A stretch of DNA of 25,294 nt from JBPEXY01 sp052031065 (GTDB lineage: Bacteria > Pseudomonadota > Gammaproteobacteria > Immundisolibacterales > Immundisolibacteraceae): assembly GCA_052031065.1 (NCBI GenBank), contig JBPEXY010000280.1, positions 1-25,294 on the forward strand. The letters run 5' to 3'. Numbering within the stretch: the first letter of the stretch is position 1; each line of letters opens with the position of its first letter. Positions 8,308-16,174 of this stretch are shown piece after piece. Under the pieces are notes generated by a model that was given only the letters and a program-made list of their open reading frames with translations, did no database searches and was not told where the DNA came from. The translations under genes and the position numbers were made by a program.

Positions 8308-9370
8308 TGTCCCCCTCGGTTCACGCAGCTACCCGATACACATTGGTAGCGGAGCACTGTCTGACGCCGAACTGCTGACAGATGCTGCAAACGGTCAGCG
8401 CTGCCTGCTCATTACCGATCAGCGGGTCGCCCCACTCTACCTGCACGGCCTGCTTCGCGTTGCCAAGGTCCACCAGCAGGACGTGCTGATTCTTCCCGCA
8501 GGAGAAGAGAACAAAACCCTGGTTACGCTGGAGTCGATTTACGATTTCCTGTTGACAAGAGGAGCCGACCGCAAATCCAGACTAATGGCTCTTGGCGGTG
8601 GTGTAATTGGCGACATGGTCGGATTTGCAGCAGCAACCTACCAGCGTGGCATCGATTTCGTGCAGCTACCAACCACGCTGCTCGCCCAGGTAGATTCATC
8701 TGTCGGCGGTAAAACTGCGGTTAACCACCCGGCGGGAAAGAATATGATTGGTGCCTTCCACCAGCCCCGCACTGTCATTATCGACCCGGATACCCTTTCA
8801 TCGTTACCGCAACGGGAAGTCACCGCAGGTCTGGCAGAAGTAATCAAATATGGCTTGATTCGCGACCCCAAACTGTTTGACTGGCTCGAAGAACAGATGG
8901 CTGAGATCAAGTCACTGCACCCTGAGCGCCTTGCCGAGATGATCGCCCGCTGCTGTCGCAACAAGGCTGAGGTCGTCCAGGCCGATGAAACAGAGCGGGG
9001 ACAACGGGCAATCCTCAACCTTGGCCACACTTTTGGCCATGCGGTGGAAACGGCCACCGGCTACAGAGAGTGGCTACATGGTGAAGCGGTTGGGCTTGGT
9101 ATACGTATGGCCGCATCACTCTCTGTGAGTCTGGAGGCGCTCAGCACAGCAGACCAGCGGAGAATAGACCAACTGCTCGACCAAACCGGACTACCCGACA
9201 GGCTTCCGCCGGACACTGATCCCCATAGTCTGCTCAAAACAATGTACGCGGACAAAAAAACCACATCTGGTGAACTGGTACTGGTAACCCTGGCTGGAAT
9301 TGGTCGTGCAGAGATTAACAGCGGAATTCCCGAGCAGCTGATTCTTGATGTAATCCGGACATATTTATGA
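8294..9370 (+). CDS. aroB: 3-dehydroquinate synthase
   Basis: Converts DAHP to 3-dehydroquinate, the second step of the shikimate pathway; needs NAD and a divalent metal. The NAD-binding stretch ALGGGVIGDMVGFAAATYQRG and the PTTLLAQVDSSVGGKTAVN signature are intact. The metal ligands fall at E182, H245 and H262, each two residues before the E. coli positions (184, 247, 264). I chose TTG 8294 because GAGG (8281-8284) lies 9 bases upstream and the N-terminus then begins at ITVNVPLGSRSYPI, as in homologues. TTG 8276 or 8279 would add five or six residues. The first codons overlap the end of aroK, so translation is probably coupled. Confidence 0.95.
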   Translation: MITVNVPLGSRSYPIHIGSGALSDAELLTDAANGQRCLLITDQRVAPLYLHGLLRVAKVHQQDVLILPAGEENKTLVTLESIYDFLLTRGADRKSRLMALGGGVIGDMVGFAAATYQRGIDFVQLPTTLLAQVDSSVGGKTAVNHPAGKNMIGAFHQPRTVIIDPDTLSSLPQREVTAGLAEVIKYGLIRDPKLFDWLEEQMAEIKSLHPERLAEMIARCCRNKAEVVQADETERGQRAILNLGHTFGHAVETATGYREWLHGEAVGLGIRMAASLSVSLEALSTADQRRIDQLLDQTGLPDRLPPDTDPHSLLKTMYADKKTTSGELVLVTLAGIGRAEINSGIPEQLILDVIRTYL

Positions 9371-9441
9371 TCTCGCCGCTACTATGCGTGGCCCTGATTA
9401 TTCCGGGATCTCCACTATTTCACGGGCCGCTTCCGGGCTAA
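9367..9441 (+). CDS. Possible 24-codon linker ORF between aroB and damX
   Basis: ATG 9367 overlaps the aroB stop as ATGA and the ORF ends at TAA 9439-9441, 7 bases before the damX ATG. The predicted peptide is hydrophobic (ISPLLCVALIIPG near the start). damX has no visible ribosome site of its own, so this ORF could hand ribosomes from aroB to damX. It may equally be chance. Confidence 0.2.
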   Translation: MISPLLCVALIIPGSPLFHGPLPG

Positions 9442-9448
9442 CCTGACG

Positions 9449-10600
9449 ATGAACAAACCGGCCGACATCTATCTGGACCGGTCCAGAAAAACCCTCCTCG
9501 ACCTGATCGCCCAGCTACTCCAGTTTTCTGAGGCGGTTATCTACCTGGAAGGACCAGCCGGCAGTGGCCGTACCACGCTACTGGAACTAGCCAGGAGAAA
9601 CTTTACCCAGCTTGAAGACAGCGGGGATGAACTGCAGGTTATCGACGACGCTGACGAGCTCAACCCCGCAGAACTCCTGCACCGGATAGAGCATTCCTCC
9701 AACTGCAGATTTCTACTTTCTGGGCTACCGGGCAGCAGCAGGCTACTCAGGGAACTGCTGTCGAGCAACACCCCTGCGCTAGAGCGCCTTTCCATAGCGC
9801 CCTTTACCCGCCCCGATGCCGAATATTTCCTGGTCAACCACTGCCCCGCAGTCCCAAAACGTCATCGACAGGCTATTCTCAACAGAGAACGGCTCTACCC
9901 GCAACAGCTGATCCAGGCCACTTATCTGCAGGAATTGTCACAACGTGGTTTTACCCACCGTTGCTCCCGCTTATCAGCGCTGGCTGCGATCATCATATCG
10001 TCTTTAATCTGGGTTGCCGTTACCCGGGAGCTGGTATTCCAGCCCAATCATGACAAGGGGATTATTGACGACGGGATAACCGATATAACCCGCACGCGCG
10101 TGCCAGAACCGCAACCGGTAGGTGATGTTCAAAGCGAAGATGTACTCGCCAGAGCAATAGAAACCGCCCCGGCCATCACTCGACCTGAACCACCTCGGGC
10201 AGAAGACAGCTCCCCGGCACTGGCTCCGATGAGCGAGACCGAAGCAGCGCCAAAGCCCGCCGGGCCCGTATTCAGCCCCCCGAAACCAGCACCGCCGATT
10301 GCTTTAGCAGAGACAGCCCTGATGGCCAGGCAACCCAATCACGTCACGATACAGTTAATGCAGGCTAGCGATCCGGACAACATAACGAAATTACGCAACC
10401 GGCATAATCTCGATCCGACCTTTGTTTACCTGCGGCAGGTCGGCCAGCAACGTCTCTACTGCCTGCTGTTGGGGGACTACCCATCCATGGAGGCGGCGGC
10501 AACAGCACTTCGCTCTTTATCCCAGGAACTACGCGATCTTGGTCCCTGGCGCCGTACCTTCGCAGCTGTTCAGGATGAGATCTCAGCCCGTAGCCACTAA
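9449..10600 (+). CDS. damX: DamX-type SPOR-domain cell division protein with N-terminal P-loop domain
   Basis: Inner-membrane protein whose periplasmic SPOR domain binds denuded septal peptidoglycan; DamX acts at the division site. Residues 1-165 look like a short AAA/ExeA-like ATPase: a P-loop GPAGSGRTT at 35-43 with Arg in place of the usual Lys, an IDDADEL Walker-B-like stretch near 65-71, and a LLSGLPGS segment. One membrane helix follows at about 173-192, then a Pro/Ala-rich periplasmic linker (about 205-290) and a C-terminal SPOR domain (about 297-380). Its end, LGPWRRTFAAVQDEI, matches the NPWAKPLRQVQADL end of E. coli DamX. E. coli DamX lacks the ATPase part; pseudomonad versions have one. 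It sits directly after aroB, its standard place. Confidence 0.88.
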   Translation: MNKPADIYLDRSRKTLLDLIAQLLQFSEAVIYLEGPAGSGRTTLLELARRNFTQLEDSGDELQVIDDADELNPAELLHRIEHSSNCRFLLSGLPGSSRLLRELLSSNTPALERLSIAPFTRPDAEYFLVNHCPAVPKRHRQAILNRERLYPQQLIQATYLQELSQRGFTHRCSRLSALAAIIISSLIWVAVTRELVFQPNHDKGIIDDGITDITRTRVPEPQPVGDVQSEDVLARAIETAPAITRPEPPRAEDSSPALAPMSETEAAPKPAGPVFSPPKPAPPIALAETALMARQPNHVTIQLMQASDPDNITKLRNRHNLDPTFVYLRQVGQQRLYCLLLGDYPSMEAAATALRSLSQELRDLGPWRRTFAAVQDEISARSH

Positions 10601-10671
10601 CTGGGACCCTAACTGGAGCCATTAACCACTATCGCAACGGCAAACCGCGACTCTCGATTCAAGATCGCCGT

Positions 10672-13600
10672 TCAGCGGTCAGTAAACAGCGGCCACCCCG
10701 AACGCAGCAGATCACGCAGGCGGTTCTCATCGACTCGCTCAACAAGTGGGCTATCTATTTTGCCGGTCACCCGATAGTTGCGAGTCGTCACATCGGTAAT
10801 CCGGCTCTCGAGAATTTTCTGCCCCAGATAGACCGCTGCGCCCAGCCCTACTGAGCCGATGGTCGCAGCGAGAGGTAGACTTTCAGTCACCTTGGGGACC
10901 ACCTCAGCACGCAGATCGAGATCTTGCGAGCCAAGATGCAGACGACCTGCAACATCAATATCCGCCGCCGGGCCACGTAAACGCAGGCGACTGATGGTGC
11001 TTTCGCCATGGTCAATTTCAACACGGGCAGCGAGGTCATCAAATACAAACCCGGTCCCCACCAGGTCGCGAAAATCGAGTGACATACGCCGCTGAAGCGT
11101 TCCAAGACTTAATACACCGAACAGCCTGCCGAGCCCCGGCTCCAGTCCCAGCATGCTCCCGCCGGCTACGTCCAGGGCCATGGTCCCGGTCAGTGTTGCG
11201 CGCCGAAAATCGCTCAGTCCGCCCGGCCAGACCAGTTGCCACGAAGCCTTACCAGCACCTCCAGCAATAGACTGGGGGTAACCTGCCAGTGCCAGAGCCT
11301 CACCAAAGTTATCGGTTTCAATCCGGGCTGAAAAGTTACTCTCAACCCCGGCTTCCCGGGCATTGCTGCCACGCGCAAGCCTGGCCTCTCCCCGCAACAG
11401 GGAATGGCCCGCATCCAGCAGCAGATCATCAATGATCAGGTGACTATCTTGCGGGTAACCATGCAGCGTCAGCGCCCCCATGTCACGCCCATTGAGAGTC
11501 AACATATCTATCGATACATTCAGTTCCGGAGGTTGTGACCGGGAGCGCTGGCCGGAAACCTGATCAGCCTCTATCGCCCCTCCTTCAACATCATCGGTGG
11601 CAGCCACAACCGAGAGCCAGTCCGCATCCAGGGAGAGCACCGCAGGCGCGAGCTGATAAGAGAGCCTGCCCTTGAGCTGGTTGGACAGAAGATCAAGACT
11701 CCAGACTCCAGCGTCAAGTTCGCCGCTAACATTCAGTGCGGGAAAGCGTTGATCAGCAATAACCAGCGGATCGAACTGGAGATCCAGACGATTCACGCGA
11801 AACCCGCTCGAGTCCCCGGTACCAGTACCCATATCACCCAGCCACTCCTGCCACTTATCGAAATTCAGCTCCCCAACAGCACCGGTGATTACAACGCCGT
11901 CGTGTTGGGCATACTTGTCACCCAACTCGGCAATGGGTCTGCCCGCCGAAACCACCCCTTGCCCAATACCCGGTTTTATCCCTCCTCGATTAATCTCCAC
12001 TTGCGCAAACCATTCGTTATCCAGACTGAGGTCGAGTATCAGCGGACTCGACTTCTGTGCACAGCGACAACCCAGGCCCAGCTCGATACGCCCCTTTTCT
12101 CCACGCGCCTTACCTAGTGGTGTCGGCACATAAAAACCAGAGTCGGTAGTATCTCCCTGCAGCTCAAGCTGAAAACCACCCTGCTGAAACTCCAGGTCAG
12201 CCCGCCAATCAACCGTACCTTCCACCAGATTGAAAGGCTGCCAGCCCAGATAACTTTCGACCTCCTCCAACGCCATGGACCCGTGGCCGTCTATCCCAAG
12301 AACAAACTGTTGTTGATCGGGCAGAGCGTCACGCAGCGCTAAACTCGCCGGACCACCAAACAGCACGGCACGCAGCTCGTCGGCAAACACCCCCCGTTGC
12401 GTAAAACGCAGTTCACCGCGGGTTTGATTGAGCACAATGCGGCTCGATGTAAACTCTAGGCGATTACCAGGCAGAGTCAGTGTGCCAGCGACCCTTAAGG
12501 GGTCTCCCCGCCTGAAGGGAATGTCCAGCTGCAGATCAACATGGCTTTGGCCGGTAGTCTGGAGATCAGCGAGGTGACGGCCGATTGTGTTGTTTAAGGC
12601 CGATTCGGTTAGATACCGCAAGCCGGAACTGAGCGGACCATCGACCTCTCCTGTTATCTGAATTCGATTGCCGCGCCGGCGCAGATCCTCAATGACGGCG
12701 TTGACCTTACTAATCTGCGAATCAAGAATCCGTCCTGAATTGCCACTGATCTCCATGCGCTCGCCGGCAAAGCGTAAATTCGCATAGAGGTCGGTGATCT
12801 CGGGAAACGGGCGGTGAGGCACATAGTTCAACACCCCATCAACCACCTCCCCGGTAATCAGGAAGGTGCCGTTATGCAACCCATCACCACCCTGCTGGTA
12901 TGGGAACTGGTCAAGCGCCCCTCGCCATAACATGCGCGCGTTGGTCAGTAGTCCCGCTACCAGTGCATCATCCAGCCAGCGCACAGTAGCCGGGGGAATC
13001 ACACCAACCGGCAGATAGTTACTGGTTCGGGAAATATCGAAGTCCGATAACTCAGCAACCAGATTGATTACCGGCGACTGCTGTCCAGACAGCAATACTC
13101 TGGAGCTCATGGCAAGTTCCAGGTCACTGTTACGCAGGTAGAGGTCGGGCAACGTTAACACCGTCTTCTGCCCCTCCTGCTGCCAACTGAACTGACCACG
13201 CAGATGATCAACCCGCAGATCCTGGCGGAACAGGTCCGGAAACCAGATTGAAAAATCATAGGCATCGATATCGGCCATGCCCGCCGTTGGCGTCAGCAGC
13301 ACCTCTCCCGCCAGACCGTCTACCGCCGGCAATCGATCAACCCCATTGGTAACCACCCCTTCGACGACTGCAGACAGTGCCGAAAGCTCGATACCGTCGG
13401 GCGCGATACGCAGATCGGCGGACACCCTGCTGACAGAACCGGCCGGCGCCAGCTGCTGTAAAAATTTCCGCACGCGTTCCGGTAACGCCGACAGTCCTGC
13501 AAGCCTCGAGATCAACTCAATATCGAGTTCCCAGCCATCTATAAACAGCTGCTCATCCTGCTGGGCAAAAACCAGCTCAATCTGGTTAGCCGGTTGGTCG

Positions 13601-14532
13601 TTGGTCACCATCGCTACATCATGCAAACGACCACGCCACCCTGCGGTCGATGAGTCAGCGATAAACCGACCGCTAAATTGATCGGCAGCGACAGCCCCGA
13701 TGACGCCCGGCTTGCCCAACACCGCATCACGCCAATCGAAGGACCCCTCCAGATGGATCGAATCCAGGCCTGTGCCTTCCCCCCAGCAGCGCAATGACAG
13801 GAACCCGCCTGCAGGCAGCCCAAAAACACTTAGATCATCGCGGCCCAATTCATCGGCATCAATAAACAGCCGCCAGTAAGCGTCAGCCATCTGCACACTG
13901 GTCTGCGCCTTCCAGTAACCAGAAAACTTAACTGAACCGGTCGCGGAACCAGCCAGGTCCATACGCCCGTTTAGAGTGACACCACTGCCGGCTCCATCAA
14001 GCAGCAGGTAGGGCACGGAGAGCCGTACGGGTTCAGCCAACCCGTCGTGCTGATAGCTAACCAGGCCCGAAACCACCTCCAGGCGCTGCTGCGACAGAAA
14101 CCAGTCAACCAATTCGGTCGATGCACCCCGATCTCCACCTGCAGAAATATCGAGCCCCACAATCGACCACTGCTCGTCTACCCTGGTAGCGGCAACAGCC
14201 CCACCCTCAAGGCGAACAAGTGCCGGCACCAGCTCTCCCTGAAGCAGAGAATCCAGTGGTGACAAGCGCAACACCAGTTGATCCAGCCTCAGCAGTACCT
14301 CTTCGCGATCGGCAGAGAGCATCTCCACACCATCCAGCACCATTTCCGGCTGAAAGCCGAACAGCCGCACCGATATGGCAGCGAACTCGACTGGCTGACC
14401 CAACAACAGGGTAACCTGCTCGGCAATGAGATGCTGTTGCTCTCCGACACGGGGGATCAGCACCCGAACAGCCGTCAGCAGGACTGCCAGAATCAGCAGC
14501 CCAGTAAAAAGTATCGTGCGCAGACGCTGCAA
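10672..14532 (-). CDS. yhdP: YhdP family AsmA-like envelope protein
   Basis: Very large inner-membrane-anchored protein of the AsmA/TamB group; YhdP helps move phospholipid to the outer membrane. The 1286 residues compare with 1266 in E. coli. There is an N-terminal membrane helix (about 7-27), then a long periplasmic beta-rich body with repeated two-layer strands and an AsmA-like C-terminal segment (SWQLVWPGGLSDFRRATLTGTMALDVAGG, then LGRLFGVLSLGTLQRRMSLDF). The frame is unbroken. The start is TTG 14532 with AGGG five bases upstream, 7 bases after the rlmH stop, so it is probably co-transcribed with rlmH. It is convergent with damX; the 71 bases between them show no convincing terminator. 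Confidence 0.93.
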   Translation of the reverse strand: MQRLRTILFTGLLILAVLLTAVRVLIPRVGEQQHLIAEQVTLLLGQPVEFAAISVRLFGFQPEMVLDGVEMLSADREEVLLRLDQLVLRLSPLDSLLQGELVPALVRLEGGAVAATRVDEQWSIVGLDISAGGDRGASTELVDWFLSQQRLEVVSGLVSYQHDGLAEPVRLSVPYLLLDGAGSGVTLNGRMDLAGSATGSVKFSGYWKAQTSVQMADAYWRLFIDADELGRDDLSVFGLPAGGFLSLRCWGEGTGLDSIHLEGSFDWRDAVLGKPGVIGAVAADQFSGRFIADSSTAGWRGRLHDVAMVTNDQPANQIELVFAQQDEQLFIDGWELDIELISRLAGLSALPERVRKFLQQLAPAGSVSRVSADLRIAPDGIELSALSAVVEGVVTNGVDRLPAVDGLAGEVLLTPTAGMADIDAYDFSIWFPDLFRQDLRVDHLRGQFSWQQEGQKTVLTLPDLYLRNSDLELAMSSRVLLSGQQSPVINLVAELSDFDISRTSNYLPVGVIPPATVRWLDDALVAGLLTNARMLWRGALDQFPYQQGGDGLHNGTFLITGEVVDGVLNYVPHRPFPEITDLYANLRFAGERMEISGNSGRILDSQISKVNAVIEDLRRRGNRIQITGEVDGPLSSGLRYLTESALNNTIGRHLADLQTTGQSHVDLQLDIPFRRGDPLRVAGTLTLPGNRLEFTSSRIVLNQTRGELRFTQRGVFADELRAVLFGGPASLALRDALPDQQQFVLGIDGHGSMALEEVESYLGWQPFNLVEGTVDWRADLEFQQGGFQLELQGDTTDSGFYVPTPLGKARGEKGRIELGLGCRCAQKSSPLILDLSLDNEWFAQVEINRGGIKPGIGQGVVSAGRPIAELGDKYAQHDGVVITGAVGELNFDKWQEWLGDMGTGTGDSSGFRVNRLDLQFDPLVIADQRFPALNVSGELDAGVWSLDLLSNQLKGRLSYQLAPAVLSLDADWLSVVAATDDVEGGAIEADQVSGQRSRSQPPELNVSIDMLTLNGRDMGALTLHGYPQDSHLIIDDLLLDAGHSLLRGEARLARGSNAREAGVESNFSARIETDNFGEALALAGYPQSIAGGAGKASWQLVWPGGLSDFRRATLTGTMALDVAGGSMLGLEPGLGRLFGVLSLGTLQRRMSLDFRDLVGTGFVFDDLAARVEIDHGESTISRLRLRGPAADIDVAGRLHLGSQDLDLRAEVVPKVTESLPLAATIGSVGLGAAVYLGQKILESRITDVTTRNYRVTGKIDSPLVERVDENRLRDLLRSGWPLFTDR

Positions 14533-14539
14533 CGTTGCC

Positions 14540-15010
14540 CTAGCTCCGGTGGTACGGCAGGTTCTGCAACAAACTCCAGCCGCGATAAAGTTGCTCGATC
14601 AGAATCACCCGAACCAGGGGGTGCGGCAGAGTCAGCGCAGAGAGTGACCAGGTACGTTCAGCCGAGTGCAATAGCTGATCACTCATTCCATCTGCTCCAC
14701 CGACAAGGAGCGACACGTTGCGGCCAGAATGCATCCATTTATCGAGCTGTTTCGACAGCTGCTGTGTCGACCAACTCTGCCCCCGCTCATCAAGACAGAT
14801 CAGCTGATTGCCAGGCGCCACGGCAGCGGCCAATCGCTTGCTCTCCTCCTGAACAGCCCGCGATACAGTGATACTGGCACTACGGCGAATGGCATCAACT
14901 TCCTTAAGCGACACCTCCAGGCTTCGATCAAAGCGCTTACGGTACTCCCCAAAAGCTTCATCAACCCAGCCGGGCATTCGCTTACCCACCGCTATGATCT
15001 CAATGCGCAT
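14540..15010 (-). CDS. rlmH: 23S rRNA (pseudouridine-1915-N3) methyltransferase RlmH
   Basis: SPOUT-class enzyme that methylates pseudouridine 1915 in helix 69 of 23S rRNA on assembled 70S ribosomes, using SAM. The 156 residues match the family length (E. coli 155). The SAM-binding knot is visible: LICLDERG, SLLVGGADGMSD (E. coli has GGPEG here) and SLSALTLPHPLVRVILIEQLYRGWSL, ending in PYHR. It follows rsfS by 11 bases; the pair is conserved across bacteria. The ATG start has only a weak ribosome site. Confidence 0.97.
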   Translation of the reverse strand: MRIEIIAVGKRMPGWVDEAFGEYRKRFDRSLEVSLKEVDAIRRSASITVSRAVQEESKRLAAAVAPGNQLICLDERGQSWSTQQLSKQLDKWMHSGRNVSLLVGGADGMSDQLLHSAERTWSLSALTLPHPLVRVILIEQLYRGWSLLQNLPYHRS

Positions 15011-15021
15011 CGGCCAACCGT

Positions 15022-15417
15022 CTACTGTTCTGCGGGATCCGACGGGGACGCCATAGAACCAGCAGGCTGACTCCAGATATCTTCCAGCCGGTAAAGATCA
15101 CGACTCTCAGGCAGCATGATATGAACCACCACATCGACCAGATCCACCAATACCCATTCAGACTGATCCCTGCCCTCAACGCTGATCACTGGACAACCGG
15201 CCTTTTTTGCCTCCTCAAGCAGATAGTTGGCTAACGCCTTAACCTGACGGCCACTGCCACCAGAGGCGATCACCATATAATCAGCGATGTCGGTCAGGCC
15301 ACGAATATCCAGGGTTACCCGGTCAATTGCTTTATGATCATCCAGGCTCTTCTCAACCAGCTTACAAACCTGTTCGGGAGTCACCGTTTCCTGCTCAACC
15401 TTGTTATCTACACTCAT
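15022..15417 (-). CDS. rsfS: Ribosome silencing factor RsfS
   Basis: Binds uL14 on the 50S subunit and blocks 30S joining, lowering translation in starvation. The 131 residues carry the DUF143/Iojap fold: DIRGLTDIADYMVIASGGSGRQV at about 43-65, GRDQSEWVLVDLVDVVVHIM, and RDLYRLEDIW. A Ser/Pro-rich tail of about 15 residues extends past E. coli RsfS. ATG 15417 is the only upstream start because TAA stands directly before it. The strong AGGAGG at 15451-15446 is too far away to serve this ATG and appears to serve a tiny upstream ORF. Confidence 0.96.
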   Translation of the reverse strand: MSVDNKVEQETVTPEQVCKLVEKSLDDHKAIDRVTLDIRGLTDIADYMVIASGGSGRQVKALANYLLEEAKKAGCPVISVEGRDQSEWVLVDLVDVVVHIMLPESRDLYRLEDIWSQPAGSMASPSDPAEQ

Positions 15418-15440
15418 TTAATGTTTACCAGAAAATACAA
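15414..15440 (-). CDS. Possible 8-codon leader ORF ahead of rsfS
   Basis: AGGAGG (15451-15446) stands 5 bases before TTG 15440. The reading TTG TAT TTT CTG GTA AAC ATT AAA TGA ends with a TGA that overlaps the rsfS ATG as ATGA. The AGGAGG can also pair in a small hairpin (GCCT...AGGC) just upstream. This layout would couple rsfS translation to the leader. No protein evidence is possible at this length. Confidence 0.35.
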   Translation of the reverse strand: MYFLVNIK

Positions 15441-15493
15441 ATGGGCCTCCTGAAGGCATCAACGTTTAAAATCCTGTTTTTGGGAACAAAAGA

Positions 15494-16120
15494 TCATCGG
15501 TCACGATACAGACGCTGTTTCCGAATATAGGCCAGAACCTTCTCTGGCACACCCTCGACCGGGTGGCCCAGCGAAAGCTGCTGTCTAATCCGGGTTGAGG
15601 AGAGCGGATACTGGCGCAACGCCCGGTGCATTATCAGACCCTGATCAGCACCTGCCAGTTCTGCAGGTTCTCCAACCCGTCGCCGCTCATACTCTGCGGC
15701 GAGATTTGGTGAAAGCCGCCAGTCGACATCTGGGCGGGCGGCGACAAATAGATGTGCCAGCTGAAAAAGCTCGCGCCAATGCCGCCATTTCTCTAACCCA
15801 AGAAACGCATCGGCACCGATAATCAACAGCAGTGGTTGCGATTCACGCTGACGTAGCAAGCGCAGAGTATCAACGGTGAAGGAGGGGCCGGCCCGGTGCA
15901 GTTCGCAAGGTTCGATGTCAAGGCCCGGCCACTCTGCGACTGCAATACGCAACATCTCCAGGCGCTCATCTGCGCAGACTCTCGGCGCCTCCTTTCCCGG
16001 AGATATTGCCGCCGGCACCATCAGCACACGGTCACAGCCGGTCAGCTGGCCGGCTTCACTCGCCGTGGCCAGGTGACCCAGGTGGACCGGATCGAAACTA
16101 CCGCCGTAAATTCCCAGCAA
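15494..16120 (-). CDS. nadD: Nicotinate-nucleotide adenylyltransferase
   Basis: Joins ATP and nicotinate mononucleotide to give deamido-NAD. The nucleotidyltransferase signature GSFDPVHLGH (7-16) and the distal SSTRIRQ motif (near 174-180) are intact, and the 208 residues are typical. TTG 16120 is essentially forced. The conserved strand LGIYGGSFDP begins with the next codon, and no ATG or GTG lies between it and the in-frame TAG at 16162-16160. It lies between proA and rsfS, as in pseudomonads; the cobC-like gene of E. coli is absent. A 76-base gap separates it from rsfS. Confidence 0.96.
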   Translation of the reverse strand: MLGIYGGSFDPVHLGHLATASEAGQLTGCDRVLMVPAAISPGKEAPRVCADERLEMLRIAVAEWPGLDIEPCELHRAGPSFTVDTLRLLRQRESQPLLLIIGADAFLGLEKWRHWRELFQLAHLFVAARPDVDWRLSPNLAAEYERRRVGEPAELAGADQGLIMHRALRQYPLSSTRIRQQLSLGHPVEGVPEKVLAYIRKQRLYRDR

Positions 16121-16174
16121 AGTAGACCAGTTCCTGCGGTTGCAGAGGGAGGCAGTAGCCTACTATGCCACCAC

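Noticed and set aside
10601..10671. Bidirectional terminator between damX and yhdP (AACGGC ... GCCGTT)
   Set aside because: Six-base arms with a loop of about 25 bases and no T-run; not a credible terminator.
14278..14871. 197-codon + strand frame spanning the yhdP start and rlmH
   Set aside because: Antisense to two conserved genes; composition looks like a shadow.
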